Part shown: positions 6,908 to 13,347 of the stretch, in pieces
Layout: each line of letters begins with the position of its first letter
Numbering within the stretch: position 1 is the stretch's first letter
Source: Cytophagaceae bacterium
GTDB lineage: Bacteria > Bacteroidota > Bacteroidia > Cytophagales > Spirosomataceae
Assembly: GCA_947459055.1 (NCBI GenBank)
Contig: CANHCG010000015.1
Coordinates: 1-13,347 of the forward strand
DNA length: 13,347 nucleotides
Direction of reading: 5' to 3'
The notes under the pieces: generated by a model
The model's database searches: none
What the model was told of the DNA's origin: nothing
What the model saw: only the letters and a program-made list of their open reading frames with translations
Program-made: the position numbers and the translations under genes

Positions 6908-8167
6908 CTATTTTCCACGAATAATGATCACAGGGTCTATCGTACTTGCTTTTTTTGCAGGGAAATAACCAGCTAAATAAGTCGTAATGATGGAAAATAC
7001 ACCTCCAATCATGTAAAATTTAGGATTGTAATTGATCGGATAGGTCTTAATCGTAGGCAAGGATTCAGTGTTAAATGGGATTTGGTCGATCAAAGATGAT
7101 AATCCAAAACCACCGAGAAGACCTAGCGAACCTCCGAAAATCCCAATACTCAGTGCGATCGTGATAAATACCAAATTAACATCCTGACCTGAAAATCCCA
7201 CAGCCTTCAGTATGGCAATCGAATCCATTTTTTCGTAAATCAACATGTTCAAAATATTATAAATCCCAAAACCCGCTACAATTAATAACGTAATCCCCAC
7301 AGCATAGGAAATTAAACTTCGAACCGAACTGCCAGTTTCAAATTGGGAATTTGCTTTTTGGATATCAATTGCATCGATTTGATAAATTTCTTGATATTCT
7401 TTCGCGGTAGGTGGCGCCCATAAAATATCCTTTAATTTCACCTGAATGTCCGTGATGTAATTTTCTGATTGGTTTAGTAATTTCTGCGTGGTTTTGATGG
7501 ATGCATAACTTTGTACCTTATCTAAATCCTGAAGGCCTGATTGGAAATACCCGACTACCTTGAGTGAGAATTGTTCGCCTTTGCTCGTGGTAACTTGGAC
7601 TACATCGCCGATGTTAACCATCATGTTGGTAGCTAAACCTTTACCCAAAATTATACTATTGGGCACGTTTTTTAAGTCCATAAAATTGCCACTTGTGACA
7701 TAATCACTGAATTTAAAGAGCCGATTTTCTTCTTCAGTGTCGATGCCATTGATGGAGCCTGTCAAGTCGATGGACCCTACATTAAAGAATACTTGAGCCG
7801 TAATTTTTGGAGCTACGCCTAAGACACGGGTGTCTTTTTTTAGACTTTGGATGATTTGTTCACTATTATAAATATCAATTCGATCCTTTTTAGGTTTGAC
7901 GGATTTGATAAAATTATGTCCTTGAGTAGCTTTTTGGATATAATCGATAGGTTGTTTTTTGGACACTTGAATCTCCTTATACATCCGCACATGGGGCGTT
8001 CGATTCAAGATGAGGCCATCCAATAAATCATTTAGGCCCGACATGAAACTCAGCAAAGTAATAAACATGGTGATACTGAATGTTACCCCGATAGCCGCCA
8101 CTAATGTTTGTTTCCAGCGCGCGAGGAGCAACGAATACGCAATTCGAAAGATTAAGCGATATTTCAT
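6908..8167 (-). CDS. ABC transporter permease, MacB/LolE-type (FtsX fold)
   Basis: This 419-residue permease has the four-helix MacB/LolC-E layout: TM1 at about 22-42, a large periplasmic domain at about 50-280 (MacB_PCD type), then TM2 (about 284-309), TM3 (about 332-356) and TM4 (about 385-402). A cytoplasmic coupling segment EKMDSIAILKAVGFS (312-326) follows TM2, and the C-terminus ends with YFPAKKASTIDPVIIIRGK, the family's closing motif (P-A-x-x-A-x-x-x-D-P). Such permeases are mechanotransducers: ATP hydrolysis in the cytoplasm moves the periplasmic domain to drive lipoproteins, drugs or peptides onward. Here the preceding gene encodes a membrane-fusion adaptor, which points to MacAB-like export rather than LolCDE lipoprotein sorting. 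The gene is separated from both operon partners by a single base. Confidence 0.9.
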   Translation of the reverse strand: MKYRLIFRIAYSLLLARWKQTLVAAIGVTFSITMFITLLSFMSGLNDLLDGLILNRTPHVRMYKEIQVSKKQPIDYIQKATQGHNFIKSVKPKKDRIDIYNSEQIIQSLKKDTRVLGVAPKITAQVFFNVGSIDLTGSINGIDTEEENRLFKFSDYVTSGNFMDLKNVPNSIILGKGLATNMMVNIGDVVQVTTSKGEQFSLKVVGYFQSGLQDLDKVQSYASIKTTQKLLNQSENYITDIQVKLKDILWAPPTAKEYQEIYQIDAIDIQKANSQFETGSSVRSLISYAVGITLLIVAGFGIYNILNMLIYEKMDSIAILKAVGFSGQDVNLVFITIALSIGIFGGSLGLLGGFGLSSLIDQIPFNTESLPTIKTYPINYNPKFYMIGGVFSIITTYLAGYFPAKKASTIDPVIIIRGK

Positions 8168-8168
8168 G

Positions 8169-9242
8169 TTAGGGCTTTACGAGTTCGTCGGTTTTTTTCA
8201 AACCCTGTAAAATTTCAGCTTGCTGGAAATCCTTTAACCCAATTTTAACTTTGCGCTTTTCGCCCCCTTTTAAGGTAATCAGCGAATCCCCAATCAAATA
8301 ATTCCGAGGGACTAATAAAGCCTTGTCCTTCGTTTGCAAAATGATATTCGCCTCAAAATTCATGAAGGGAAATAATTTTTTAGGTGCTTTGGAGAATTTG
8401 GCTTCCACTAAAAAGGTTTTACTTCGCTCGTTCATGTAGGGATAAATCTTGTTCACGCTTGCCTCAAAGACTTCATTTTTATAGCTGTCTAAGCGAACGA
8501 TGATTCGTTGGCCCATACTTATTTGCAAAATATCATTTTCATCTACTTGCATTTCCAAAACAAATGCCTCCGGATTACCGATTACCGCGATGGGCATTTG
8601 AGGACTGACTAATTCACCTTTGTTTTTTGAAATGGAAAATACTACTCCATTCATTTTACTTCGAAGGGTAAAATCTTGTTGGAGGCGGGATGAAATTTCG
8701 ACAGTCTTTTTTGATTGGTCTGCGCTAAAGGATATTTGACGTGTTATGTCTCGGTAGCGTTGAATCGATGATAAATAATTCGTTTTTGAATTTAGAAAAG
8801 CCATTTCTTTTTGTTCCAAATCGATGCGCGTTCCTACTTGTTGGGCCCAAAGATTTTTTTGCCTTACATAGATCGAGGAATCCAGTTTGAATTTTTGGAA
8901 AGAGGTCTCGATGACATGTTGGGCCTCATTTAATTTCCCTTGGTTGGCCGATTTATTCGCAAAATTCGCAGCAATCTGTGCATTTTCAGTACTCATTTTT
9001 TGTGTCTCATTCGACAGCTGCAAAATGGGCTGACCTACCCGTACCACATCACCTTCTTTAACTAAAATTTGTTCAATAATCCCATTGACTGTCACAAAGG
9101 CTTGGTATTGATCTTGACTTTTTAGGATGCCGGATGCATAAATGGATTCAGTAATGGGTCCTTCAGTAGGGGATATCGTTTCTTCTTTTTTAGCACAGGC
9201 TATGAAAAGAAGCACGAAACCTATCAAGAAAATGTGTTTCAT
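8169..9242 (-). CDS. Periplasmic adaptor (membrane-fusion protein), HlyD/MacA-like lipoprotein
   Basis: This 357-residue adaptor begins with a short signal ending FIAC (Cys16), a probable lipobox, so it is likely anchored by a lipid rather than a helix. The domain order is that of a membrane-fusion protein: first half of a barrel-sandwich hybrid (about 48-76, V-N-G-I-I-E-Q-I-L-V-K-E-G-D-V-V), an alpha-helical hairpin (about 77-185, Gln/Lys/Asn-rich coiled coil), the second barrel-sandwich half (about 192-222, SKMNGVVFSIS and GELV), a beta-barrel domain (about 226-305) and a short membrane-proximal end. It would bridge the inner-membrane ABC permease to an outer-membrane TolC-like channel. No such channel gene is in the window, so it must be elsewhere. 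It is the first gene of the operon; its stop TAA is one base before the permease ATG. Position -3 of the lipobox is Phe, slightly unusual. Confidence 0.88.
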   Translation of the reverse strand: MKHIFLIGFVLLFIACAKKEETISPTEGPITESIYASGILKSQDQYQAFVTVNGIIEQILVKEGDVVRVGQPILQLSNETQKMSTENAQIAANFANKSANQGKLNEAQHVIETSFQKFKLDSSIYVRQKNLWAQQVGTRIDLEQKEMAFLNSKTNYLSSIQRYRDITRQISFSADQSKKTVEISSRLQQDFTLRSKMNGVVFSISKNKGELVSPQMPIAVIGNPEAFVLEMQVDENDILQISMGQRIIVRLDSYKNEVFEASVNKIYPYMNERSKTFLVEAKFSKAPKKLFPFMNFEANIILQTKDKALLVPRNYLIGDSLITLKGGEKRKVKIGLKDFQQAEILQGLKKTDELVKP

Positions 9243-9391
9243 AGGGTTTAATTTTTGGGCTTATAAAAGAACGATAAAATGGGCCAAAATCCAAGTTGGT
9301 TCCTCTGATATTTGTCATGAAAAATCATTTTTGCGCAGATAAGGTATAATCAGTGCTTTTTCAAGATATTTGTATTTCTAAAAATAACGCC

Positions 9392-10102
9392 ATGAAAATC
9401 ACCTATTTGGATTCCTATGCAGATTTAAGTTCACATGCCGCTCAGGTCATTGCGGAGGAGCTTATTAAAAAACCTGATTTGCTTTTTTGTGCCGCTACGG
9501 GTGGTTCCCCCACGGGTATGTATGCGGAAATGAAAAAATCTGAATTAGCTAATCCAGGGCTTTATCAGCATATGCGTGTGATGAAAATGGATGAATGGGG
9601 AATTATTCCCTTAAGTCATCCGGATTCCTGTGAAAGTTATTTAAATGAACACCTCCTCGGGCCCTTACAAATTCCTGCGGATCGCTACATCGGTTTCGAT
9701 ACAGCTCCCGAGGTGCAAGCGCAAGAATGTGATCGTATTGAAGCGTATATCAATGAAAACGGGCCCTTTGATATTTGTATTCTGGGTCTTGGAAAAAATG
9801 GGCATATTGCGTTTAATGAGCCGGCGGATTCGTTGGTGGCCGAGTTTCACAAAGCGACCTTAGCACCTACTACGATTCAGCATGATCCTGCGCTTTCGCA
9901 AGGTCCTGAACCTGCCTATGGGCTTTGTGTGGGGATGCGTGGCATTATGCAAACAAAAAAAATCATCTTTTTAGTGACAGGCAAAGGAAAGCAAGAGGCG
10001 ATTCGTGCAATTTTGGCTGGCGGAATTACGACTCAATTACCTGCTTCTTTTTTATGGATGCACCCGAATGTAGAATGCTTAATTGACCGGAATAGCTTGT
10101 AA
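9392..10102 (+). CDS. Amino-sugar-phosphate isomerase/deaminase, NagB/AgaI family
   Basis: This 236-residue enzyme belongs to the glucosamine-6-phosphate deaminase superfamily, which converts an amino-sugar 6-phosphate into a keto-sugar phosphate plus ammonia. Visible active-site elements are the phosphate-loop ATGGSPTGMY (35-44), MDEW with Asp67 (equivalent to the proton-transfer Asp72 of E. coli NagB) and GLGKNGHIAFNEP with His138 and Glu143. Where E. coli NagB has Asp141 there is Asn136, as in Bacillus-type NagB and in AgaI. The C-terminal half (LGLGKNGH, then VTGKGKQ and PASFLWMHPN) recalls AgaI, annotated as galactosamine-6-phosphate isomerase, more than NagB, so the substrate could be glucosamine-6-P or galactosamine-6-P. 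An upstream GTG in frame at 9353 would add 13 non-conserved residues, so the ATG at 9392 is preferred. Its 3' end overlaps the convergent phosphodiesterase gene by 24 bases. No nagA or kinase gene adjoins it. Confidence 0.88.
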   Translation: MKITYLDSYADLSSHAAQVIAEELIKKPDLLFCAATGGSPTGMYAEMKKSELANPGLYQHMRVMKMDEWGIIPLSHPDSCESYLNEHLLGPLQIPADRYIGFDTAPEVQAQECDRIEAYINENGPFDICILGLGKNGHIAFNEPADSLVAEFHKATLAPTTIQHDPALSQGPEPAYGLCVGMRGIMQTKKIIFLVTGKGKQEAIRAILAGGITTQLPASFLWMHPNVECLIDRNSL

Positions 10103-10900
10103 TAGCGTTTTTTGAACGAGTCTAGGCTTATCGGTTTGGATTAAATCGATGCCTAATTTTAAGGCCTTTTGGTAAGTAGAACTTTGATCAAAAGGCCCTA
10201 ATACATCGCTAAAAACTTTGATGCCACGTTGATGGATTTCTTGCACCAGTTCGGGTGTAATGGCCAACCAATTTGTATCAAAGGCATATGGCTGCAGTCG
10301 CTCTATTTTCGATTCGATTTCTCCTTTATTTTTTAAACTAGGCATTAATTTAGCCGCTGGAAATTCCGTTTTCAGATTTTCCAAAAAGCTATCGGAGCCA
10401 TAAAAGCAGGATTCTTCAGCTAAGGCATATTTTTTCAACATCTCCACCAGGGGCTTTGGTGCCACATCTTTGCAATCGACATAGATAAAGGTTTTTTGGG
10501 GATGCTTTTTATTCCAACGGGAAATCAGTTGACACACTTCCTCCAAACTCGGAATCTTTTCTTTTTCGAATGCAGGTCCATAGCCTTTGCCTGCGGAAAG
10601 CTTTCGGATTTCAGTAAAGGTTAATTGCTTGATTGGTCCATGACCGTTCGTTGTGCGGTCGAGATTTCCATCATGCAGAATGACTAATTGGCCATCTGCA
10701 GAGGTTCGCACGTCGATTTCAATGAAATTAACTCCAATTTCCAGCGCTTTTTGAAAGGTGGCCATTGAATTTTCAGGTGCCCATCCTGTATTTCCTCGAT
10801 GTGCGGAAATTTGAATGGGCACCTGTTTTCTAAAAATAGTAGCTGTATCTGAAGGGGCTATTACGTGTAAATAACATGCGAAAATAGCCAAGATATTCAT
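10079..10900 (-). CDS. Glycerophosphodiester phosphodiesterase (GDPD family), probably exported
   Basis: This 273-residue enzyme hydrolyses glycerophosphodiesters to glycerol-3-phosphate and an alcohol, or acts on a related phosphodiester. The GDPD signature is complete: ISAHRGNTGWAPENS with His34, Arg35 and Glu43, then FIEIDVRTSADG with Glu61 and Asp63 (metal ligands), VILHDGNLDRTTNGHG with the second catalytic His77, and the C-terminal QTDKP at 255-259. The usual E-x-K strand reads VDCKD (141-145), a conservative change. A hydrophobic N-terminus of about 20 residues (MNILAIFACYLHVIAPSDTA) resembles a signal peptide, although it has no positive charge before the hydrophobic core, so export is likely but not certain. 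The ATG follows the stop of the GMC oxidoreductase gene with no base between (TAAATG), indicating a two-gene transcript with translational coupling. The 3' end overlaps the isomerase gene on the other strand. Confidence 0.92.
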   Translation of the reverse strand: MNILAIFACYLHVIAPSDTATIFRKQVPIQISAHRGNTGWAPENSMATFQKALEIGVNFIEIDVRTSADGQLVILHDGNLDRTTNGHGPIKQLTFTEIRKLSAGKGYGPAFEKEKIPSLEEVCQLISRWNKKHPQKTFIYVDCKDVAPKPLVEMLKKYALAEESCFYGSDSFLENLKTEFPAAKLMPSLKNKGEIESKIERLQPYAFDTNWLAITPELVQEIHQRGIKVFSDVLGPFDQSSTYQKALKLGIDLIQTDKPRLVQKTLLQAIPVN

Positions 10901-12655
10901 TTACAAATTCCCCTTTTTTCGTTCTGAAATAATGAATTCAGAGGTCCGAAGTGAAAGTGCTAAAATTGTCCAGGTTGCATTTTTATCTCCTTGCGAAACA
11001 AAAGGAGAGGCATCCGCGACGAATAAGTTTTTCACGTCGTGCGCTTGACAATTGCTATTTAACACGGAGGTCTTTGGATCATTACCCATACGCGCCGTTC
11101 CCACTTCGTGAATAATGCGTCCAGGTTCTTCCAAACCATAATTTTTATCTGCGCCTGGTTTAGGACCTAAAGCCTCACCACCTAATTCATGGATGATTTG
11201 CTCAAAGGTCTCTTGCATGTGCTTGGCCTGTTTGATTTCATAATCACTCCATTTGTAGTTGAATCGCAAGACCGGAATTCCGTATTTATCCACGGCATTT
11301 GGATCGATTTCACAAAAATTATCCTCTCTTGGAACAGGTTCTCCACGTCCTGCAAAGCTAATATAAGAGCCGTAAAAGCGGCGATAATCTTCTTTTAATT
11401 TGGCTCCATAACCACCAGCGGCCATTTGAATGCCTTCGCGTGAACGGGCATATTTGCCGTTGATGCCTTCGATACCCCAACCAAACCCATAGGTCGGCAT
11501 TCCCATTCCACCACCATATTCGATGTGATATCCACGAGGGAAATCTAATTTTTTATTATCCAACCACCAAGGTGTATATACGTGCATACCGCTTACCCCA
11601 TCTTCGTTGTAGCGCTTCCGATCGAAGAGCGTTGGGATAATTGCCGAACGTGAAGCTCCTGTCGAGTCATTTAGGTATTTACCAACGACACCGCTAGAAT
11701 TCGCAAGTCCATTCGGGAATCGCGCACTTTTTGAATTTAATAATAAACGAGCCGTTTCGCCAGAACTAGCGGCTAGAATAACAATTTTTCCTTTAACGGA
11801 ATATTCACCTAAGGTACCTGTATGTACGTAAGAAACGCCAGTCGCCAAGCCAGTTGCGGGGTCTGACAATACTTCGCGCGCCATAGCGAATGGCAATAAG
11901 GTAACATTTCCTGTAGCTAAGGCCGGCTTAACGTGGACAGAGGAAGAGGAATAATCGGCATAAGCCTGACAAGCCCGACCACATTGTCCGCAATAAAAAC
12001 AAGATCCCCGTTCATTATTAATCGGTTTCGTTAAAATGGATTTCCGGGCCGGATAGGTCGGAATACCCAGGGATTTATTTGCCTTGTAAATCAATAATTC
12101 GTGCAAACGGGGTTTTGGCGGAGGTAAGAAATACCCATCAGGATCGTTGCGCAAGCCCTCATTGGTACCAAAAATCCCCACTTCTTTATCTACACGATCA
12201 TAAAATGGTTTTAGGTCTTCATAGCCGATAGGCCAATCGTCCCCTAATCCATCAATGCTTTTTCGCTTAAAATCATCTGGTCCGAAACGCAAGGAGATAC
12301 GTCCCCAGTGGTTTGTCCGACCACCCACCATTCTCGACCGAAACCAATCGAACTTAGTTCCTGCAGCACGCGTGTAAGGTTCTCCATCGATTTCCCAGCC
12401 TCCATAGGCCGCATCAAAATCCCCAAAAGCACGGACCGTATTTGCACCTCGACGAAGAGATTCATACGGCCATTTCATTTGAGTGATATTTTTTGGGTCT
12501 GCGGGATCATAGGGCTGACCTGCTTCCAGAAGGCATACTTTGGCACCTGCTTTAGCTAATGTATACGCGGCCATTCCGCCTCCGGCACCTGAGCCGACGA
12601 TGACTACGTCAAAAACGGTTTGTTGAGATTTTATGTAAATCGAATCGTTAATCAT
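10901..12655 (-). CDS. GMC-family FAD oxidoreductase with a four-cysteine ferredoxin-like motif
   Basis: This 584-residue flavoenzyme of the glucose-methanol-choline superfamily probably oxidises a sugar, polyol or alcohol. The N-terminal Rossmann motif VIVGSGAGGGMAA (18-30) and LLEAG (42-46) bind FAD. RMVGGRTNHWG (108-118) is the flavin-attachment region, and the C-terminal domain has the catalytic pair His516 (IIHEVGTARMG) and Asn559 (KNATWTILALSLRTSEFI). Residues 218-230 carry C-x2-C-x2-C-x3-C (Cys219, 222, 225, 229), matching in location the Fe-S binding cysteines of the bacterial FAD glucose dehydrogenase/gluconate dehydrogenase group. This suggests electron transfer to a cytochrome or quinone rather than O2. 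There is no Tat or Sec signal. The small 'subunit 3' partner common in this group is not encoded next to it. The gene heads an operon with the phosphodiesterase gene and is divergent from the SusC gene. Confidence 0.9.
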   Translation of the reverse strand: MINDSIYIKSQQTVFDVVIVGSGAGGGMAAYTLAKAGAKVCLLEAGQPYDPADPKNITQMKWPYESLRRGANTVRAFGDFDAAYGGWEIDGEPYTRAAGTKFDWFRSRMVGGRTNHWGRISLRFGPDDFKRKSIDGLGDDWPIGYEDLKPFYDRVDKEVGIFGTNEGLRNDPDGYFLPPPKPRLHELLIYKANKSLGIPTYPARKSILTKPINNERGSCFYCGQCGRACQAYADYSSSSVHVKPALATGNVTLLPFAMAREVLSDPATGLATGVSYVHTGTLGEYSVKGKIVILAASSGETARLLLNSKSARFPNGLANSSGVVGKYLNDSTGASRSAIIPTLFDRKRYNEDGVSGMHVYTPWWLDNKKLDFPRGYHIEYGGGMGMPTYGFGWGIEGINGKYARSREGIQMAAGGYGAKLKEDYRRFYGSYISFAGRGEPVPREDNFCEIDPNAVDKYGIPVLRFNYKWSDYEIKQAKHMQETFEQIIHELGGEALGPKPGADKNYGLEEPGRIIHEVGTARMGNDPKTSVLNSNCQAHDVKNLFVADASPFVSQGDKNATWTILALSLRTSEFIISERKKGNL

Positions 12656-12773
12656 GTGATAAGTTTAGAGGTTCAAATCTAAATATTTAATTGATAATTT
12701 TTGTAGAAATTTTGTAAAATCTAATAATTTCATTCATCATTGTAACATTATTTATCTATTTAAACCTACAAAC
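12656..12773. promoter_or_regulatory. Divergent intergenic region between GMC oxidoreductase and SusC genes
   Basis: This AT-rich stretch of 118 bases must contain the promoters for both flanking transcription units. It holds the -7-like box described for the minus strand and a CATTGTAAC at 12738-12746, which recurs exactly at 4792-4800 upstream of the propeller-sensor gene. I find no convincing TTG/TAnnTTTG pair for the plus strand, no palindrome longer than a few bases and no small open frame. Confidence 0.5.
12674..12681 (-). promoter_or_regulatory. Candidate Bacteroidota -7 promoter box for the GMC oxidoreductase operon
   Basis: On the minus strand this reads TAGATTTG, an exact match to the Bacteroidota housekeeping sigma -7 consensus TAnnTTTG. 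It lies 18 bases upstream of the ATG at 12655, which would give a very short leader of roughly 10-14 bases. No good TTG -33 element is found 19-21 bases further upstream (the region is AT-rich), which lowers confidence. The position in the divergent region with the SusC-type gene fits a promoter. Confidence 0.4.
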
Positions 12774-13347
12774 ATGAAAGTTTACTTTACTCAACAAGGT
12801 TTGAGAGGGTGTCTTTTTACTCTTTTGATGTTCGTTTGTTGTTCAGGTTCTTTACTTGCGCAATCATTCACAATCTCGGGAAAAGTCACCTCCAAGCAAG
12901 ATGAAACCGGAATTCCCGGTGCTAGTGTCTCCATTAAAGGGACAACCAAAGGAACAAGTACCAACGAAAATGGAGCTTATTCTATTGAGGTCAATGGACC
13001 AAACGCAACGCTTCAAATTTCTTCCATCGGATTTGAACCTCAAGAAATTAAGGTGGGAAATCGAAAGGTAATTGACATTGCCTTAAGTCCAAGCACTTCG
13101 ATGCTTAATGAGGTGGTGGTGACCGCCTTGGGAATTAAGCGGGAAGAAAAATCATTGGGGTATTCGGTTGCCAAAGTAGATGGCAAAGAAATGAACCGAG
13201 TGGCACAAGAAAATGTGCTGAACGCCTTATCCGGAAAGATGGCCGGGGTAACCATTAGTTCTACCGGCGGTACCGGTTCTTCAGTAAGTGTGGTGATTCG
13301 GGGCGCGAAATCATTAAGTTCGGACAATCAACCATTATTTGTGATTG
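12774..13347 (+). CDS. SusC/RagA-family TonB-dependent outer-membrane receptor (5' part, cut by the window end)
   Basis: The frame starts at the ATG at 12774 and stays open to the last base, giving 191 codons of a protein usually about 1000 residues long. A signal peptide ends at 'SLLAQ' (residue 30). Residues about 32-105 form the CarboxypepD_reg-like N-terminal extension (ISGKVTS, IPGASVSIKGTTKGTSTNENG, LQISSIGFEPQE) typical of SusC-class receptors. Next come the linker LNEVVVTALGIKREEKSLGY, the family's signature before the plug, and the start of the plug domain (NALSGKMAGVTIS, GGTGSSVSVVIRG, DNQPLFVI). Such receptors import glycans or other nutrients with a SusD-like lipoprotein, expected just downstream beyond the window. 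The gene is divergent from the GMC oxidoreductase operon, with 118 bases between the two starts. No FecR/sigma-interaction (STN) domain precedes the CarboxypepD_reg domain, so control by an anti-sigma partner is not suggested. Confidence 0.95.
   Translation, partial: MKVYFTQQGLRGCLFTLLMFVCCSGSLLAQSFTISGKVTSKQDETGIPGASVSIKGTTKGTSTNENGAYSIEVNGPNATLQISSIGFEPQEIKVGNRKVIDIALSPSTSMLNEVVVTALGIKREEKSLGYSVAKVDGKEMNRVAQENVLNALSGKMAGVTISSTGGTGSSVSVVIRGAKSLSSDNQPLFVI

Noticed and set aside
9307..9372. Two GATATTTG boxes (9307-9314 and 9365-9372) and a TATAAT (9345-9350) as promoters for the isomerase gene
   Set aside because: GATATTTG is one mismatch from TAnnTTTG, but no TTG lies 19-21 bases upstream of either copy, and the TATAAT has no correctly spaced partner. 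A promoter is expected here but cannot be placed.
13040..13327. Minus-strand open frame of 95 codons opposite the receptor gene
   Set aside because: The plus strand encodes an unmistakable SusC-type N-terminus across the same bases, so the antisense frame is a shadow.
1..13347. CRISPR array, tRNA/rRNA genes, insertion sequences, integrases, toxin-antitoxin or phage-defence genes
   Set aside because: Looked for on both strands. There are no regularly spaced direct repeats, no cloverleaf with CCA-type end, no transposase or integrase motifs, and no recognisable defence domains; the intergenic regions are too short to hide such systems.

Overview
The window looks like chromosomal DNA of a Bacteroidota bacterium, most likely an environmental member of the Cytophagales. 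The evidence is a SusC/RagA-type TonB-dependent receptor, exported proteins whose signal peptides end in 'LLAQ', ATG starts without Shine-Dalgarno sequences, one clean TAnnTTTG-type -7 box, and a moderately low GC content. No rRNA, tRNA, CRISPR array, insertion sequence, integrase or phage gene is visible. The genus assignment is inference.

Layout, left to right. (1) 1-713 (+): 3' end of a molybdenum hydroxylase large subunit of the isoquinoline 1-oxidoreductase beta type, closed by a strong intrinsic terminator at 717-744. (2) 714-1016: AT-rich gap. (3) 1017-1565 (+): unrecognised four-helix membrane protein. (4) 1645-2664 (+): membrane acyltransferase of the OafA/WecH (Acyltransferase_3) superfamily. 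(5) 2661-4664 (-): exported GH127/DUF1680-type beta-L-arabinofuranosidase-like enzyme, whose stop codon interlocks with that of the acyltransferase. (6) 4840-6219 (+), divergent from the glycosidase: a membrane-spanning protein with a six-repeat beta-propeller-like periplasmic half, one transmembrane helix and a winged-helix-like cytoplasmic tail. The intergenic region between (5) and (6) holds a perfect 10-bp inverted repeat. (7) 9242-6223 (-): three-gene MacAB-type export operon in the order lipoprotein adaptor, permease, ATPase, with identical one-base gene junctions. (8) 9392-10102 (+): amino-sugar-phosphate isomerase/deaminase of the NagB/AgaI family, closer in sequence to AgaI. (9) 12655-10079 (-): two-gene unit of a GMC flavoenzyme with a four-cysteine ferredoxin-like motif, followed directly by an exported glycerophosphodiester phosphodiesterase. 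(10) 12774 to the window end (+): 5' part of a SusC-family receptor.

Most of the genes serve the cell envelope and carbohydrate or small-molecule handling: glycan trimming, amino-sugar catabolism, sugar or alcohol oxidation, glycerophosphodiester hydrolysis, nutrient import and efflux. The gene pairs are densely packed: two convergent pairs overlap at their 3' ends and several genes abut within 0-3 bases.

The best candidate for something undescribed is the divergent pair at 2661-6219. It combines a putative one-component transmembrane regulator (propeller sensor, one helix, DNA-binding-like tail), a palindromic operator-like site, and a secreted arabinofuranosidase-like enzyme that it might control. 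The architecture is read directly from the sequence; the regulatory link is inference.
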